Below are positions 33,080 through 45,700 of a stretch of 64,000 bases of DNA, piece after piece. The notes below the pieces were generated by a model, which had not been told where the DNA came from, ran no database searches, and saw only the letters and a program-made list of their open reading frames with translations. Source of the DNA: Ilex aquifolium (taxonomy: Eukaryota > Streptophyta > Magnoliopsida > Aquifoliales > Aquifoliaceae); the NCBI GenBank assembly GCA_951799425.1, contig OX637404.1, positions 17,818,045 through 17,882,044 on the forward strand, written 5' to 3'. A program made the position numbers and the translations under genes. Positions within the stretch are counted from its first letter, which is position 1; every line of letters starts with the position of its first letter.

Positions 33080-35734
33080 TAATTCCCACCCCTTTTCCTC
33101 TCTCTCTCTCTCTCTCTCCTTCTCCCTATACAAACTGACCTGACCTCTCTCGTTCTGTCACTCTCTACAAAGTTTAATATGAGTTGGGTTTTGTCTGAAC
33201 ACTCCAAACTTCTCTCTAGACTTAGAATCCTTGTGAGTTGTTTCACTCTCTCTCTCTCTCTCTCTCTCTGACTTAGCTTGTTGTAGAGGGTGGATCATTG
33301 GTGATTACTTGCAAGTTATGGACGTATACAGCTCTCTCTCTCTCTCTCATGGTTAGCCAGATTGGATGAGAGAGACTAGAAAAGGACTGAAAAATTTGCA
33401 TCCTAGTTTTTTGTGGTATAATATCATATTAATAGAAAGGGGATACTGGGTATCCTATAGTCCAAGTGCCCCTACCTACATAACATTTACTCACTTAATA
33501 AGGTCATCTTAACAACCACTCCCCTACATTTTTTTTTTCTTTATTTCTCTCTTATACCATTCATTGTATTTTAACAAAAAACATCTACTTATTATATAGA
33601 ATGGGTTGGGTTAGTTGATAGGTTGTAAAAGTGTGACAATTAAGCAGGGTTTTTGAGTGATGATCACGTAGAAACATAGGTTTTCCTCTCGAGTTAGGCT
33701 CCCCTATAATTTTTAAATAATTGAAGTATCCTCGATTTGAGTAGTGAGGATATGCCCATATCATTGAAATGAATTTCGTTTCAAAAGTTAAAATCCCTAC
33801 CATTCAAATAAAATTAGAGAATTCTCCAATTGCTTGGGAATTAGAGGGGAGCCAAACCCGCTCCTCTGCAATTTCCTAATATAATATGAGGTTCTACGCT
33901 AGGAGTCACGTTTAAGACTTTTTCCTCTCAAATAACAAAATAATTAAGAATCAAGACTCTTTGTACATTATAATATAATTAAGAATCAAGAGTTTTATAC
34001 ACTAATTCTATGTTTACATTTTATATTTTCATTTATACGCCTATGGTGAGACCAAAAAATAAAAATAAAAATTATACTCCTAGGGTAAGATGGTTTCTCT
34101 TGAATTGTTTTTTTCTTTAGATATAACTAATCATTGTTGTGCAAAATGTTCATAAAAAAAAGAAAAAAATTCCGTTCAAAAATATCATCTCCTACGCATA
34201 GTGCACATTGTCAGACAATTCAATTAATACACTCTCCAATGCCAAATAACCCTACTAGCTGTTTCTGTCTCTCAATTACTATTTAAAGTATCAATGGTGT
34301 ACAATCAATGCTCACTTTTTTGTATTTTAGAGTATCTTCAAGGATAAATTATTACTAATCTATCTAATATTAACTAAGAATTTAAATCCTTAACTTATAA
34401 AAACGTATAACAGTAGTCAAGGTTGATCCAACTTTTATCTGCTTTAATCTAATGGTATAAATTCATCTCAATTTTTTTCCCTACTAGAAATATCTTTTTT
34501 CTGCATGGCCCCCAATGTCAAACAACCTCATTAATCCACATATACCTCTCTTCCCTTATTTCTCTCTAATTTTCTCTCAATTCACTTTAATTCTAAATTG
34601 CGTGATAAAAAAAAAAAAAAGGAAAGAAAAAATAAATTATTATTTAAAATATAAAAATTGTACGATCAATGTTCGATTTTTAGTATTGTAGAGTGTTTTC
34701 AGGCATGAGTTATTGTTGTCCATTTATGTACAACTTACATTTAATTATACAAAATATGAACCTAAACGTAACATAAATTCAATTATGCATCACTATATAT
34801 AATGCGGAGCCAGGATTGTTTGCTGAGGGGGTCCAATTAGTGACGCAATAAAAAACTTGTAGTTGAATAAAACACAATAAAATCAACGTTTATATGACAC
34901 ATTGTAGTATTATTTATTTTTAGTAAAATTAAGAAAATTAAAATAAGCTTGCATATTAAGTAAATGTAACATAAGTTCAAATCAATTCATCAAACAATCA
35001 ACAATTTAAACTCAATTATATAATCACTCAAGGAAAACTATCTTTCATTATGTCTCTACAAATTACAAAAAGCCAAAAAAAAAAGAATTTGCAGATTATA
35101 CATATTTTATATGGCTTTGGATCATATATATGTAGAGTTTGTGTAAATTATACTTTGTCTTGTGAAACTATGACTCCTTTATCACTTTATTCACCGACTA
35201 TTGGTTTGAACACATTGGAACCATAAGAATATTATACTGGATTATTTGTGTCTCAAATTTAACGACTTACGCAATCCTAAATTTAACAATTTTTACAAAA
35301 AAAATACAAATTAGGGTGATTAATGTTGCAATGCATTCAAATCAGTAATCAAGAGATAAAGAAAATTATGATCATTATCTAGTATAAAATATAATCTTGA
35401 AAAGTTGAGAGGGCCATAATGTCAATGCGATATAACTTAACGTATGATACGAATTCCACAGGGAATAACTCAGTTAAATACTACTAGTTGCCATGGGGAC
35501 AGACAATAGTCAACTTTCTTACTCCAAATGGATTGAGCACGCCAAGGGGTCACAATATCTCAAGTCTTTTTATAGATTTTCTTTAATACATTTTTTTATT
35601 AAATTTTTTTTTGATGGAGTGAAAGATTCATTTGTATATAATGAGTTTCACTTAAACGTATGATAGATGATCTGACATGAAGAAAATTTAATATAGAATA
35701 TATTAGAGGGAACTCACTCCTATATTATAAGTTG
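33080..35734. other. USP-like gene leader/promoter and gene-free intergenic DNA
   Basis: 33101-33350 holds three CT-repeat blocks (33101-33118, 33246-33269, 33334-33349). On the minus strand these are GA-rich leader or promoter sequence of the USP-like gene. From 33350 to 35734 the DNA is AT-rich with no supportable gene. Confidence 0.45.
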
Positions 35735-36415
35735 GGTTAATATCACTTTTTTTTTTTTCGTTATAAGGGAAAATCTCAAGGTTTGTCTTCAGCGAGTAGA
35801 GACGCACTTATGTCGCTTAAGCGCGGGATTCTGAGTAGAACCAAGGGCAAAGTCCGGATGTATGAACCGGTCCCTCAACTCATTCACCATTTAAGTCAGG
35901 ACTTGCGTTTCGCCAGGGATTCAAGACCCACACCACATACTTAGATATGGTTCGTCCAAACAACTGAGGTTTTGTCCTACCAAGCAACCACGCTTTTGCG
36001 CCTAGGAGACTTCGAACCCCTGACCTCCCACTGGGAAGCCGGAGGCTCTGGCCAACTGAGCTACCCCAGTTGGTTGGTTAATATCACTTTTAGTCTTTAT
36101 TGTATGTATTTTTTATTAGTTTAGTTTTTATTGTATCAATTTTATCAATTTGATCCTTAAAGTATTCAATTTGTGTCATTTTTATCCCTACATAGACGGA
36201 CTGTTAAATATTTTGACCGAAATGATCACGTGTCATTTTTTTAGACGGTATTATATGCCCAATAACATAATTATTCCGTCAAAAAACTTGGTGGTTCATA
36301 TATGTAGGGACTAAAATGACACGAATTGAATACTTTAGAGACAAAATTGATAAAATTAATATAATAAAAACTAAATTGACAAAAAATATATACATTAGGG
36401 ACTAAAACTGTTACA
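35735..36415. mobile_element. MULE-related MITE split by a SINE
   Basis: GGTTAATATCACTTTT at 35735-35750 recurs at 36076-36091 and continues as AGTCTTTATTG, giving a miniature element (36076 to about 36415). Its right part mirrors the left (ATTAGGGACTAAAACTG). It is the same type as 48011-48304. The duplicated 16 bases are the SINE's target duplication. Confidence 0.6.
35751..36075 (-). mobile_element. tRNA-derived SINE (Au-SINE-like)
   Basis: On the minus strand it starts near GGGGTAGCTCAGTTGG (A box, 36067-36052) and has GGGGTTCGAAGTC (B box, 36020-36008), the two halves of a Pol III tRNA-type promoter. It runs about 325 bp to an A-rich tail (T run at 35751-35758 on plus). The 16-bp direct repeats at 35735-35750 and 36076-36091 are its target duplication. 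The head resembles plant Au SINEs. It is not a tRNA gene: no cloverleaf acceptor stem closes. Confidence 0.85.
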
Positions 36416-37079
36416 AACTTTTATAAGTTTGTCATTGCATTATTACCTAATCATAATTATCTATGGTGATCACATGCAACTAAACGTAATGAATATCATC
36501 ATTTATCGTTGGGCACCGACAGGTGTACGGTGAGTAGAGGCTTGATTAGAATAGGTGGGAATGTGAATCAGCGGCGGTCGTAGTCTTTTGTCAGTTGTAA
36601 TATTTTACACTCCGACAGTGACGAGGGAAGAGCGGAGACTTCGTCAGACAATTTTCAGTCTTGCGTTTTGATCTTTTTCGTTTGTCGTTTTGGAGTCAGC
36701 GTGGTTTTCGTGTACTGTTTCGTGGTTCGGTTCGGACCACACTCACTCGGTGGAGGGAAGGCTGGTACTTTATTGGAAGGTTTTGGACATGGATGATATG
36801 AATTTTATGGGTGTCTTCTTCTCTTCTTTTTTTTTTTATCCTAATAATTAAATGAGATAAAGAATATTTTCGAACATTAATAAGATAATTGTCAAGTTGA
36901 TCAAAACGTATTAAAATTTGCCTAATATTATAGTACTAGTTATTGTCCATAGTTGAAGACATAGAGTAATAAAAAAAAAATTATCAATTATAAACATAAT
37001 TGTATTCACACATAAAATCAAATTATAAATATAGAGAAGAGAAAAATGAATTTAAGCACCAATTGTAGTAAGAGTAATA
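36416..37079. other. Intergenic, no gene seen
   Basis: A GC-richer patch (36500-36790) stands out from the surrounding AT-rich DNA. No frame or motif in it could be assigned. Confidence 0.4.
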
Positions 37080-37745
37080 GGTGATAGTGGTGGTGCTAAG
37101 AGACAGTGATGGTTGTGATGGACAGCGACAACCATGGTAGTGGTGACAGTCGTGGGTGGCAACGGTGATAGTGATGGTGGGTTTTGAGTAACAATGGTGA
37201 TAATGACAACTTTGGGTGACGATGGTGGTGATAGTGGATGTGAGTGGTGGTGGTTGACGATGATGATGGTTGGTAGTGGTGGTGGGGCAACGACGATGGT
37301 GGTGGCGATGACGATAGTAGTGCTGGTGGGAGACGACAGATGCTTGTGGGCGACGATGGTAGTGGTGGTAGGTGTGGTGAGAGTGGGTGACAGTGGGTGG
37401 TGGTGGTGGTAGGTGTGGTGGGAGTGGATGGTGATAGTGGTGGGTGACGACGAGTGATGGTGGTTTGTGATAGTGGGTGGCAGTGGGTGATGGTAGGCAA
37501 TAATGGTGGTGGTGGTGGGGGGGGGGGGGGATGAGATGATGATGGTAGTGGTAACAAATATAAAAATGGGATGATGATGGTGGTGGGTGGTGGCAATGAA
37601 CGACAGTGGTAATAATCGGTGGTGGGTGACAACGGTGGTAGGTGACGGCGATGGTAGTGGTGCTTGTGACAGAGGTGGTGGTGGGGTGATTATAGTGGCA
37701 ATGGCGATAGTGGTGGGGGTGGCAGCAACTGTGGTGGCAGTGGTA
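37080..37745 (+). repeat. GGT/GAT-rich minisatellite-like tract
   Basis: Imperfect repetition of GGTGGT, GATGGTGG and AGTGGTGG units over about 660 bp, with a 14-G run near 37517-37530. The long Pro/Thr/His-rich minus-strand frame here is an artefact of the repeat. Confidence 0.8.
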
Positions 37746-38274
37746 AAGTATTTTATGGAGAAGTAATTTTAAAGAAGTATAAGCTATTATTTTTATTTAC
37801 TTACTGATTTAAGTGGTAAAACTAATTTTGAATTATTTGTAAGTAATTAAAATAAGTTGTACCAAACACTATATTTTTTTTATTTATAAAAGTGCTTATA
37901 AGAAATTATAAATCCTAGAAACACTTTTGAAATGTCACCCCAAACAAATCCTTAGGAGATTTATTTTCTCTATTAAATTCGGGGAGTTAATATTAACCGT
38001 TGTATTAACTTTAAAATAAAATTTAAAACGATCTCAATCCTAAAAAATAAAAATTATTTTTTATGTTATATTTTATTATATATATACTGACGATTAGTCA
38101 AACCTCAAATAAATACAAATTACATCTCACTGGAGAGAAGTATGCATAGTGATTGAAGATGGAATTTGTCTTTCTTTCCTAGTCATTTATTTTGGTCTGA
38201 TAAGAATAAACAAACATATTTATATTCACATTTTTTAACTCCGAACGATCTTATAACATTAAATTGAGACATTG
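37746..38274. other. AT-rich spacer
   Basis: No gene or clear element. Confidence 0.4.
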
Positions 38275-39939
38275 AGGGGTCGTTTGATAACGTTTTCGTT
38301 TTGGCGTCTTCAAAATAATAAAAAACAGAGACAATTTTTGTCTCTGTTTTGTGATAAACACTGAAACAGAAAACATGTTTGGGTGTCATTTGTGTTTATC
38401 AAATTATGAGAATAAAAATAAAAAACATGTTTGGTAACTACTTCAAGTTATATTATAATTATTAGTTTTATAATTTATTGAATGAATCAAAAAATTACAA
38501 GAATCAAAGGAAAAAATCCCATTTATATAACATATATGGCTTTAATCCTTCAATATTTTGATCTGATCTTCACCAACCCACAATTTGCAGCCTGAAGAAT
38601 TTCAAAGAAAAAAAAAAGAAGAAAAAAAAGAAAGTAAACCATAATTAATCCACACCCACTGACACATACACAAAAAATTTAACTCAGAACTTCTCACAAA
38701 AACAAAAGTTCAATCAAACCTTGATACTAATAAACAAGAGCTAACTTTTGTTTACATGTAGGGGCTTTTTCCAGTTTCTAAAATACATAAGCACACTAGC
38801 AATCAAAATGGCTACAAAGAGACTCCACTTGGGACTCTGCATCAATGTAAAGAAGCATAACAATCTAAGTAGCTTTTAAGGGACATTAGTTATAGAAATA
38901 TTTTATTAGCTATAGATTTAATTGCAACACAAACACAATGGTATCAATCAATGAAATGACCTTTGAAGAACCTTTAACTGAAAATGACCATGCATTCTCA
39001 CCAAAATTTGACATGGTGAACAGAGATCAAATATTTCTTGCCAATCTTCAAAGAGTCACAGTAAATTTTGGTAACCAACAAAGTGACCAAACTCCCCACT
39101 CTTCCATACAGTTAACTTTGGTACCCAGCATAAGAAAAAGATGCTGCCAAGACCATCCTTCCCAATTCATTTCCTAACTGCTAATGGAATCCGAAAAATC
39201 AACCCCAACCCTAACTGCTACTGAAATCAGATCTCACTCACACACACACACACACAAAAATCAGACACACACACAGAAATTAGGTGCATAAATCACACAC
39301 ACACAAAGAGACCCACCCACACATCAGACACATAGAGACCCAGAAATCACAGAACACATACAAACACAGAAATGAGACACACACAGAAGCAGCGATGGAG
39401 GTAGAAATCATACACTCGAGATCTGAGATCTCTTCGTTGCACAGACCAAGGCAAGAGAGAGCAGCGATGAAGAGTCATAGAAGCAGCGATTAAGGTAGCG
39501 ATGGAGAGTAATGCATCGATGGAGGCAACGAAGGAGAGAAAGACGGAGATGGAGAGAGAGGCAGCGATGGAGAAAGAGAGGCAAAGGGAGGCGCTCGTCT
39601 GATATAGAGAGAGGAGAGAGAGAGAGAGAAGCGATGGGGAGGAGAGAGGTGATGAAATGGGTTTTTATATTTCAACAAAAAAAAAGTTTTGTTTTGCTGC
39701 TAATAGGACTCGAAATCTGGATCTCATTAATTCCCCACCCCTTAGCGCGTGTTGTCTCTGTTTTCAATGTTTCTTGGAACATCTTTTTTTTTGTTCCCAT
39801 TTTTTTGTCTTTGTTTCCAGACAACTAATATAAAACAAAAACAAAAACAGTACCTAAACATATTTTTGTTTTCATTTTTGACAAAAATTGAAAACAAAAA
39901 CACAAAACACAAGACAAAGACAATAAACAAACAACCCCT
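38275..39939. mobile_element. Non-autonomous DNA transposon, about 1.67 kb (hAT-like ends)
   Basis: The ends are inverted: AGGGGTCGTTTGATAACG at the left and AGGGGTTGTTTGTTTATTG read inward from the right. Subterminal AAAACATGTTT/TTTTTGTTTTC words lie near both ends. The target duplication is not convincing. The interior (39180-39680) carries CA repeats, then a GA-rich, ATG-containing stretch resembling the 5' leader of a plant gene, with no conserved protein. It may have captured a leader fragment. Confidence 0.55.
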
Positions 39940-40060
39940 GACTTTTTTATGCATACAAAGTGACCCTCTATTAGTTACACAATGAGCCTAATGTCTGGAC
40001 TAGATTGTACGAGGAAACTATAGTAGGGTAATGTCTGCTAAGCCACAAATATGGAATAAC

Positions 40061-40241
40061 AGTAATGTTATACTGACCAAATTTTAGGACTAAATTTAGA
40101 GCTCAAATGACATGACAACTGACTTGAGCTTCTTTATTTGGTGCCATGTCATTTGGACCCCAATAAAAACTCCAAATGACATGCTGCCATGTCATTTGAG
40201 CTCCAAATTTGATCCCAAAATTTGGTCAGTATAGCATTACT
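40061..40241. mobile_element. MITE with about 50-bp inverted repeats, 181 bp
   Basis: The left arm AGTAATGTTATACTGACC and onward pairs with the right arm, which read inward starts AGTAATGCTATACTGACC, and continues through GAGCTCAAATGACATG. It could fold into one hairpin. No clear target duplication was seen. Confidence 0.7.
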
Positions 40242-40317
40242 CATGGAACAATTAAAATAAATTGACTCCAGTTACACAAGATATTTCAATTCAGATTTTA
40301 GTATTAGTTAATTTTTT

Positions 40318-40480
40318 GGGTTAATTACATCAGAGGTCTCCAAAATATGTGTTTTTATCTCATTTTGGTCCCTAATTTGTCAATTACATTATTTTAGTCA
40401 TTGAAATATTGAATATATTTTCATGTGGTCCCTCAAATAGAAAACATTTAAATTGCTAACAGTTTTTTGTCACGTAATAC
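40318..40480. mobile_element. Left half of a MULE-related MITE, interrupted
   Basis: It begins GGGTTAATTACATCAGAGG and follows the 31064-31560 family to TTTGTCACGTAATAC at 40480, where another element enters. A diverged continuation may resume at about 41768 (CCTAAATAAGGGTAAAAAAG), but the terminal AATTAACCC was not found. Confidence 0.55.
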
Positions 40481-41767
40481 TAGTGTTTTAAAAATCTGTC
40501 CGGCTTGACGGGTTGACCCAGTGAACCGGCATAAATCTGTTGAACTGCTCGATTCTTATGCAAACTGTTTTACCCGAGCGGTTTTCAATAAATCAGCCAG
40601 ATTAATTAAACCTAGGGGTATCAAACGTGTCGGGTCAAACGGGTGACGGGTGAAAAACATATAAATCCATACACGACCCGTTTAATAAACGGGTGAAAAC
40701 CTCAACACGAATAGTTTAATAAATGGGTAATACGACACGACTTGTTTAACCCACTTAGTTTTAATTTATTATTATATTTTTGTGACCGTCACTAAATTAA
40801 AAAAAAAATTATGTTGCTGTCACTAAAAATAATATATATATTTTCTGTGGTTGTCACTAAAAAAAAAATCTGCCTAATATTTTAAAATAATTATTAATTT
40901 ATTATTATATTAATTTTATTTAAACAGATAAACAGGTGATAAATGAGTTGACAAGACTCACCCGAATACGACCCGTTTATTAAACATGTTTAACGGGTTA
41001 ACCCATTTATCACTCAAATCCGTTAAGATCTCACCCAAACCCGCTTAATTTGTGTCAATTAATCGTGTCGTGTCGGACTTTAACAGAACTAATTAAACCA
41101 TATAAAAATCTGGGTTTTGGCCTTTTTTGCCTAAATCGTGTTGTGTCTTATACTTCTGAGTCTCTCTGACTCTTGCGAACGAAGAACGACGAACGCCTCA
41201 ATTCTCTTTCTCTCTCTTAATCTCTCACTCTCTCTATGTGCTGCGAGTAATAGAAGGAAGGAAAGGCCGACAGGGACTCACTTGCTGAAGTTCCATCGAC
41301 GATTTGCTATTTTGCTTCACTACTTCAGGGCTGCTTCACTCCTGATTCTCTGCATGTTTCCTTGCCTCAAGTGAGATTGTGAGACACTACACACCCACTA
41401 CTGTTACTGTAGGTACATCATCTCTCCCTCTCCCTCTCTCTTTTGGCCTCTATTTTGACTGACTTAGTTTCTTGGATGTTGAATTGTTGATATTGTCATA
41501 CTATAATGGCAAATTGCTTGATTAGTTGAGAAGACTGTTTGATCACATTATTTTGATTATGGCTGTGTGTTGTTGATTTTGGATTTTTTGTTTGATCTAG
41601 TATACATTTATCATGTTATTTCATAATTATTGTAATTTATTATTATTATTATTATTTATTATATTACCGATCCGATCAGTGATCGGATCAGTGAGTCAAT
41701 GGTTGAACCAGTCGTCCATTGATCCGATCCTTTTCTGGTTGATGTTCGGGCGGGTTTTAAAACTATG
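40481..41767. mobile_element. Inverted-ended element with a leader-like insert
   Basis: It starts TAGTGTTTTAAAAATCTGTCC; read inward from the right it starts CATAGTTTTAAAACCCGCCC. GACCCAGTGAACCGG against CAATGGTTGAACCAGTCG pairs further in. Between 41140 and 41440 lies CT-rich sequence resembling a gene's 5' leader with no recognised protein. It contains a nested MITE (40613-41089). A TAT microsatellite lies near 41638. Confidence 0.55.
40613..41089. mobile_element. Mutator-type MITE nested in the previous element
   Basis: A perfect 10-bp duplication TAATTAAACC lies at 40603-40612 and 41090-41099. It begins TAGGGGTATCAAACGTGTC, like the element at 20877, and carries many CACGAC/GTGTCG words. 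It is non-coding. Confidence 0.72.
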
Positions 41768-42266
41768 TGTGATCCTAAATAAGGGTAAAAAAGTAAATTG
41801 CCCAATCAACAAAACTCAAACCCACTCAAACAACCTTTCCCCTTCTTCCTTGTCAGCCTCCCTAGTCCCTACTGCTTCCCCGTCTGACATGCAACCCATC
41901 TCCTCTTTCCTTCCCCACCACAATCCACATAACTCCTTTCCTCACAGTGTCGATGCTGCCACCCATAGTAAGCTAAACTCCATGGAAACCAACCACCACC
42001 ACTGCCCTAACAAAAGTCATTGTGTTCTTTAACTCATTTCGTGCCAAATTCAACTAATTAAGCAAGTGTCCACAAGCATAGATTCTAAAAAAAAAAACCA
42101 ATCAATTACCCAGTACAACCGAGTGCCCACAATCAAGTGCACTGGCACCACCACTTCTAATTCTTTAAAGAAACAATAACTCTATGCATGGCTTCTGATT
42201 ATGTACATTTCTTGAATTGGGTTTTGGTTGTAATTTTGGTGGCAATGGTGTTGACGAGGGCAGTGG
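41768..42266. other. Gene-free segment before the copia LTR
   Basis: C-rich, Ser/Pro-type sequence around 41810-42030 has an open frame but no recognised motif. It might be a captured fragment. Confidence 0.3.
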
Positions 42267-42717
42267 TGTTGGGTTTTATCAAACCCTCATAAACACGGAT
42301 CTAGAGTATTTCATAATCAAATCTAATAATTATCATAATTAAATAAGGTAATCGACAAATTTGTAAATCGTGATTCACGATAGCGACCCTTTGTTTTGCT
42401 GAATAGAAGAATGTATTGCTCTACCCTAATATCTGATGCACACGAGTGATGTAAAATTGATACGTTAAAGTGCATTGACAAAGGGAAGGCTACCACATAT
42501 ATATATGGAACTTTATCTCATAGTCATTTGTCCATAAAGAAGTCCTAGGAGAGTAATAGACTTCCACTCCTTATTTTTAGGGAAACCACACCCCATATAT
42601 AACCAATTAAGTTACACAATCCTAGTTGAGTTAGACAACCTTTAACTCATAATTAAAATACCACATGGGTAGGACCAATAGGAATATTTTATTAAAATAA
42701 TAAAAAATATTCCAACA
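42267..42717 (-). repeat. 3' LTR of the copia element
   Basis: Read on the minus strand it starts TGTTGGAATATT, directly after the polypurine tract, and ends AACCCAACA, so its ends are the inverted pair TGTTGG/CCAACA. Length about 451 bp. Confidence 0.7.
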
Positions 42718-45700
42718 ATCTCCCACTTGGTCCACACATATAAAATTTAATTTTTGAAAATGACACGCATGGGTTAATTACCTTTAAAATCGAGTGGGCA
42801 CTCTTTAATTTTTCTGGAAAACAATTGCCTAAACAACTTGGATATTGTCTTAACTTTCACCCAATACTAAAAACAACACTAACCATGGATCATGAATGTT
42901 TTGGATTTCCATCTATTGACTCCAAGACAGTTCCATGGTGTCAAAGCTAATGTAATTAGAAGAATTGAGAGTTTAACTTTATGTGGTTTTAATAAAGAAG
43001 TGGATAATAAAAAATGTACACACATCATGCAATCAAAAGTATACATATCATAGTCCATCATGTTTCATACTTGTAGTATGTCATCCTAATATATTACAAC
43101 ATACCGCTATGTGAAAACCATCACTAACCTATCAAGTGAAGGTTTACCAATATGTTGCCGCATCATATCTGACGTAAGCATTCCTCATGAATATATCACA
43201 TATTCCTAGGCCATTATAACCCCATAGCATATGCACAAAAAAATACCCAGGTATAATATGAAAGATAAAAGCACTATTGCCTTTATTGCTAGCATTTAAT
43301 AACAAGAGTAGAATTTAAATCATAACTGAAATATAAAACATAAACTTGAACATAATGGGACATAACCCCATTTTAAATAGCATAATCTAAAACCTATTCC
43401 CATACTACTAACATGCTCTTTAAAATACTTTGGTGGTAGACCTTTTGTGAGAGGATCACCAATCATTAATCTGGTATCCACATGAGGGATCTCAATGACT
43501 CCCTCTCAAGCCTTCTTACATACAACAAGGTACTTGATCTTATTATGCTTGTTGTTTTTGGTCATCCGCTCATTCTTCACATATTTGGTCACAACTTCAT
43601 TATCACAGTAAATAACCAATGGTCCACAGATAGAATTCACAACACCAAGTTCCATTATGAAGTTCCATTTATGGGTTGAGGCTTGCTTCAACCCATAAAT
43701 GGATTTCTTCAGTTTGCAAACAAGATGTTCTTTGCCTTTGACTGTAAAATCATCAGGCTGAGCCATGTATATATCTTCTTCAAGATCACCATTTAGGAAA
43801 GCCATCTTCACCTCCATCTGATGCAATTCTAGATCATAATGAGCTATAATGGCAAGAATAATCCTTACGAAGTCTTTGGAGGAAACATGAGAAAATGTTT
43901 CTGAAAAATCAATTCCTGGTGTTTGCTTGAAACCTTTAGCCATCAACCTAGCATTGAATCTCTCAAATTTTTCCTCTGAAACCTTTTTGGTCTTAAAGAC
44001 CCATTTATATTCAATCATCTTACGATCCTCGGGAATGACCACAAGATCCCATACTTCAAGCATCAAAGGATCATCTATATCAAGGCATTTCAATTCATTT
44101 TCCTGTAAGTAAACCTCATACTCATCAGTATGACTGATCTATGCACTCTAGTAGATCTTCTTAAGGGAATGGACTCCACCACTGGGACAATAGGTTGTTG
44201 AGGAATCAAAGGCACAACTTATTCTTCCTCAACCGGGGGAGGGATCTAAATATTTGTAGGAGCTGGAAGAACCTACTAGAAAATTAAAGACTAGAACACT
44301 CCCATTATCTTCATAGAAATCAATTTTCTTATGTTTCGAACTCCCATTGACATGATCATCTTAAAAAAACTTAGAATGACTGGTCTCAACTCTCAACTAT
44401 CTCTATATGTCTAAATGGACAGTAAAATCTATAACCCAAGGACCTTTCGGGATATCCAATAAAATAGCAAGATACGGTCCTAGGGTCAAGTTTCTTTATC
44501 TTGGGATTATATAACTTAGCCTTGGCAGGATATCCCCAAACATGAATGTGATCAAGTTTTGATTTCCTACCACTTCATATTTTGTATGGAGTTTCAAGTG
44601 TAGCCTTACAAGGAATTCAATTTAAGATATAAACCGTGACCTTTAAGGCTTCACCCAAAAAAACTCTAGTAAGTCGGAATGACTCATCATGCTCAAAATA
44701 GAATCTTGGTACAAGCGGTTCCTCCTTTATGAAACATCTTCTGCTCTAGTGTTTCTGGTGTGGTATATTGTGGAGCTATGCCTTGTTCCCATAAATACTT
44801 CACAAACTCTCCATGATTTACACAATCATGATCTATCCTACCATAATACTCATCTCCTCTATTGGATTGAACATTTTTGATCTTCCTATTCAATTACTTA
44901 TTTAAATTATAATTCCAATCTTCTTCTAGAAACATGACATGGTCTTTTATGCCACACATTGATGAATATCCCAATAGATGAGAATGCTTAAGACTAGGAG
45001 AATTTGGCGAGGAGATGTGTAATCCATAATAAACTATGACCAATAATGGTTGAATCGTAATAAATAAATAAATAATGAAGAATCTCTAAAAGATAAATCA
45101 ACCAACTGCATCATGTCTAACCAACTGCATCATGTCTAAAAACATACATAAGATTCCATATAAATGACGGGATATAAAAGGTGTCATCTAAAACTATAAA
45201 AGGAAATATGAGTATCTAATAGAAGTCAACATGCCCCCAATAGATTCAACATTTATCTTATGCATATTTTGAAGAAACATCTTATTCTCAGGCCTGGAGT
45301 TTCTATTGCTGCTAAACCACTCATTTGTTCTTATTTACCTATGTTTTGTATTTGAAACAATGTTTACTTAAAATGGACATTCTTATTGTTGAACTAGCAA
45401 TTAACATCTTTTGACTTTTCTTGATTTTCTTTATTTATGGAAGTCTTTCCTTTATTTTTATTTTTCTTTAACCCTATCTTCTTAAATATTCTCAAGCCAT
45501 GTAGATGAACTCCAAAACATGCTCGCTCTGTCCTAGAACCCCTCAAATGTTCTTCCTCAGTCACACATAATGTGATAAGCTGGTGCAGACTCCACTTGGT
45601 CTCTTAAACATTATAGTTCACCTTGAATGTATCAAAATATCTATGTAAGGAGAGTGTTGCCATGTGAATTAAAATATCCTCCTTAAAATTAATATCACAC

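Noticed and set aside
33079-33133. Upstream in-frame start for the USP-like gene (REKERERE extension)
   Set aside because: The extension is a translated GA microsatellite in the leader; family members start at MD.KKIVVIVED.
36008-36063. tRNA gene suggested by A and B boxes
   Set aside because: The flanking 16-bp duplication, A-rich tail and 325-bp length mark a SINE; no closing acceptor stem is seen.
37096-37632. 178-residue Pro/Ser/His-rich open frame on minus
   Set aside because: It lies entirely in the GGT/GAT-rich repeat tract; the amino-acid content is what the repeat gives, with no start context or domain.
39511-39828. Arg/Glu-rich open frames around 39.3-39.8 kb
   Set aside because: GA/CA-repeat composition inside a DNA transposon; no conserved protein.
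43035-43062. CRISPR or other array-like repeats
   Set aside because: Looked for across the window; the only arrays are microsatellites, minisatellites and transposon duplications, as expected of plant DNA.
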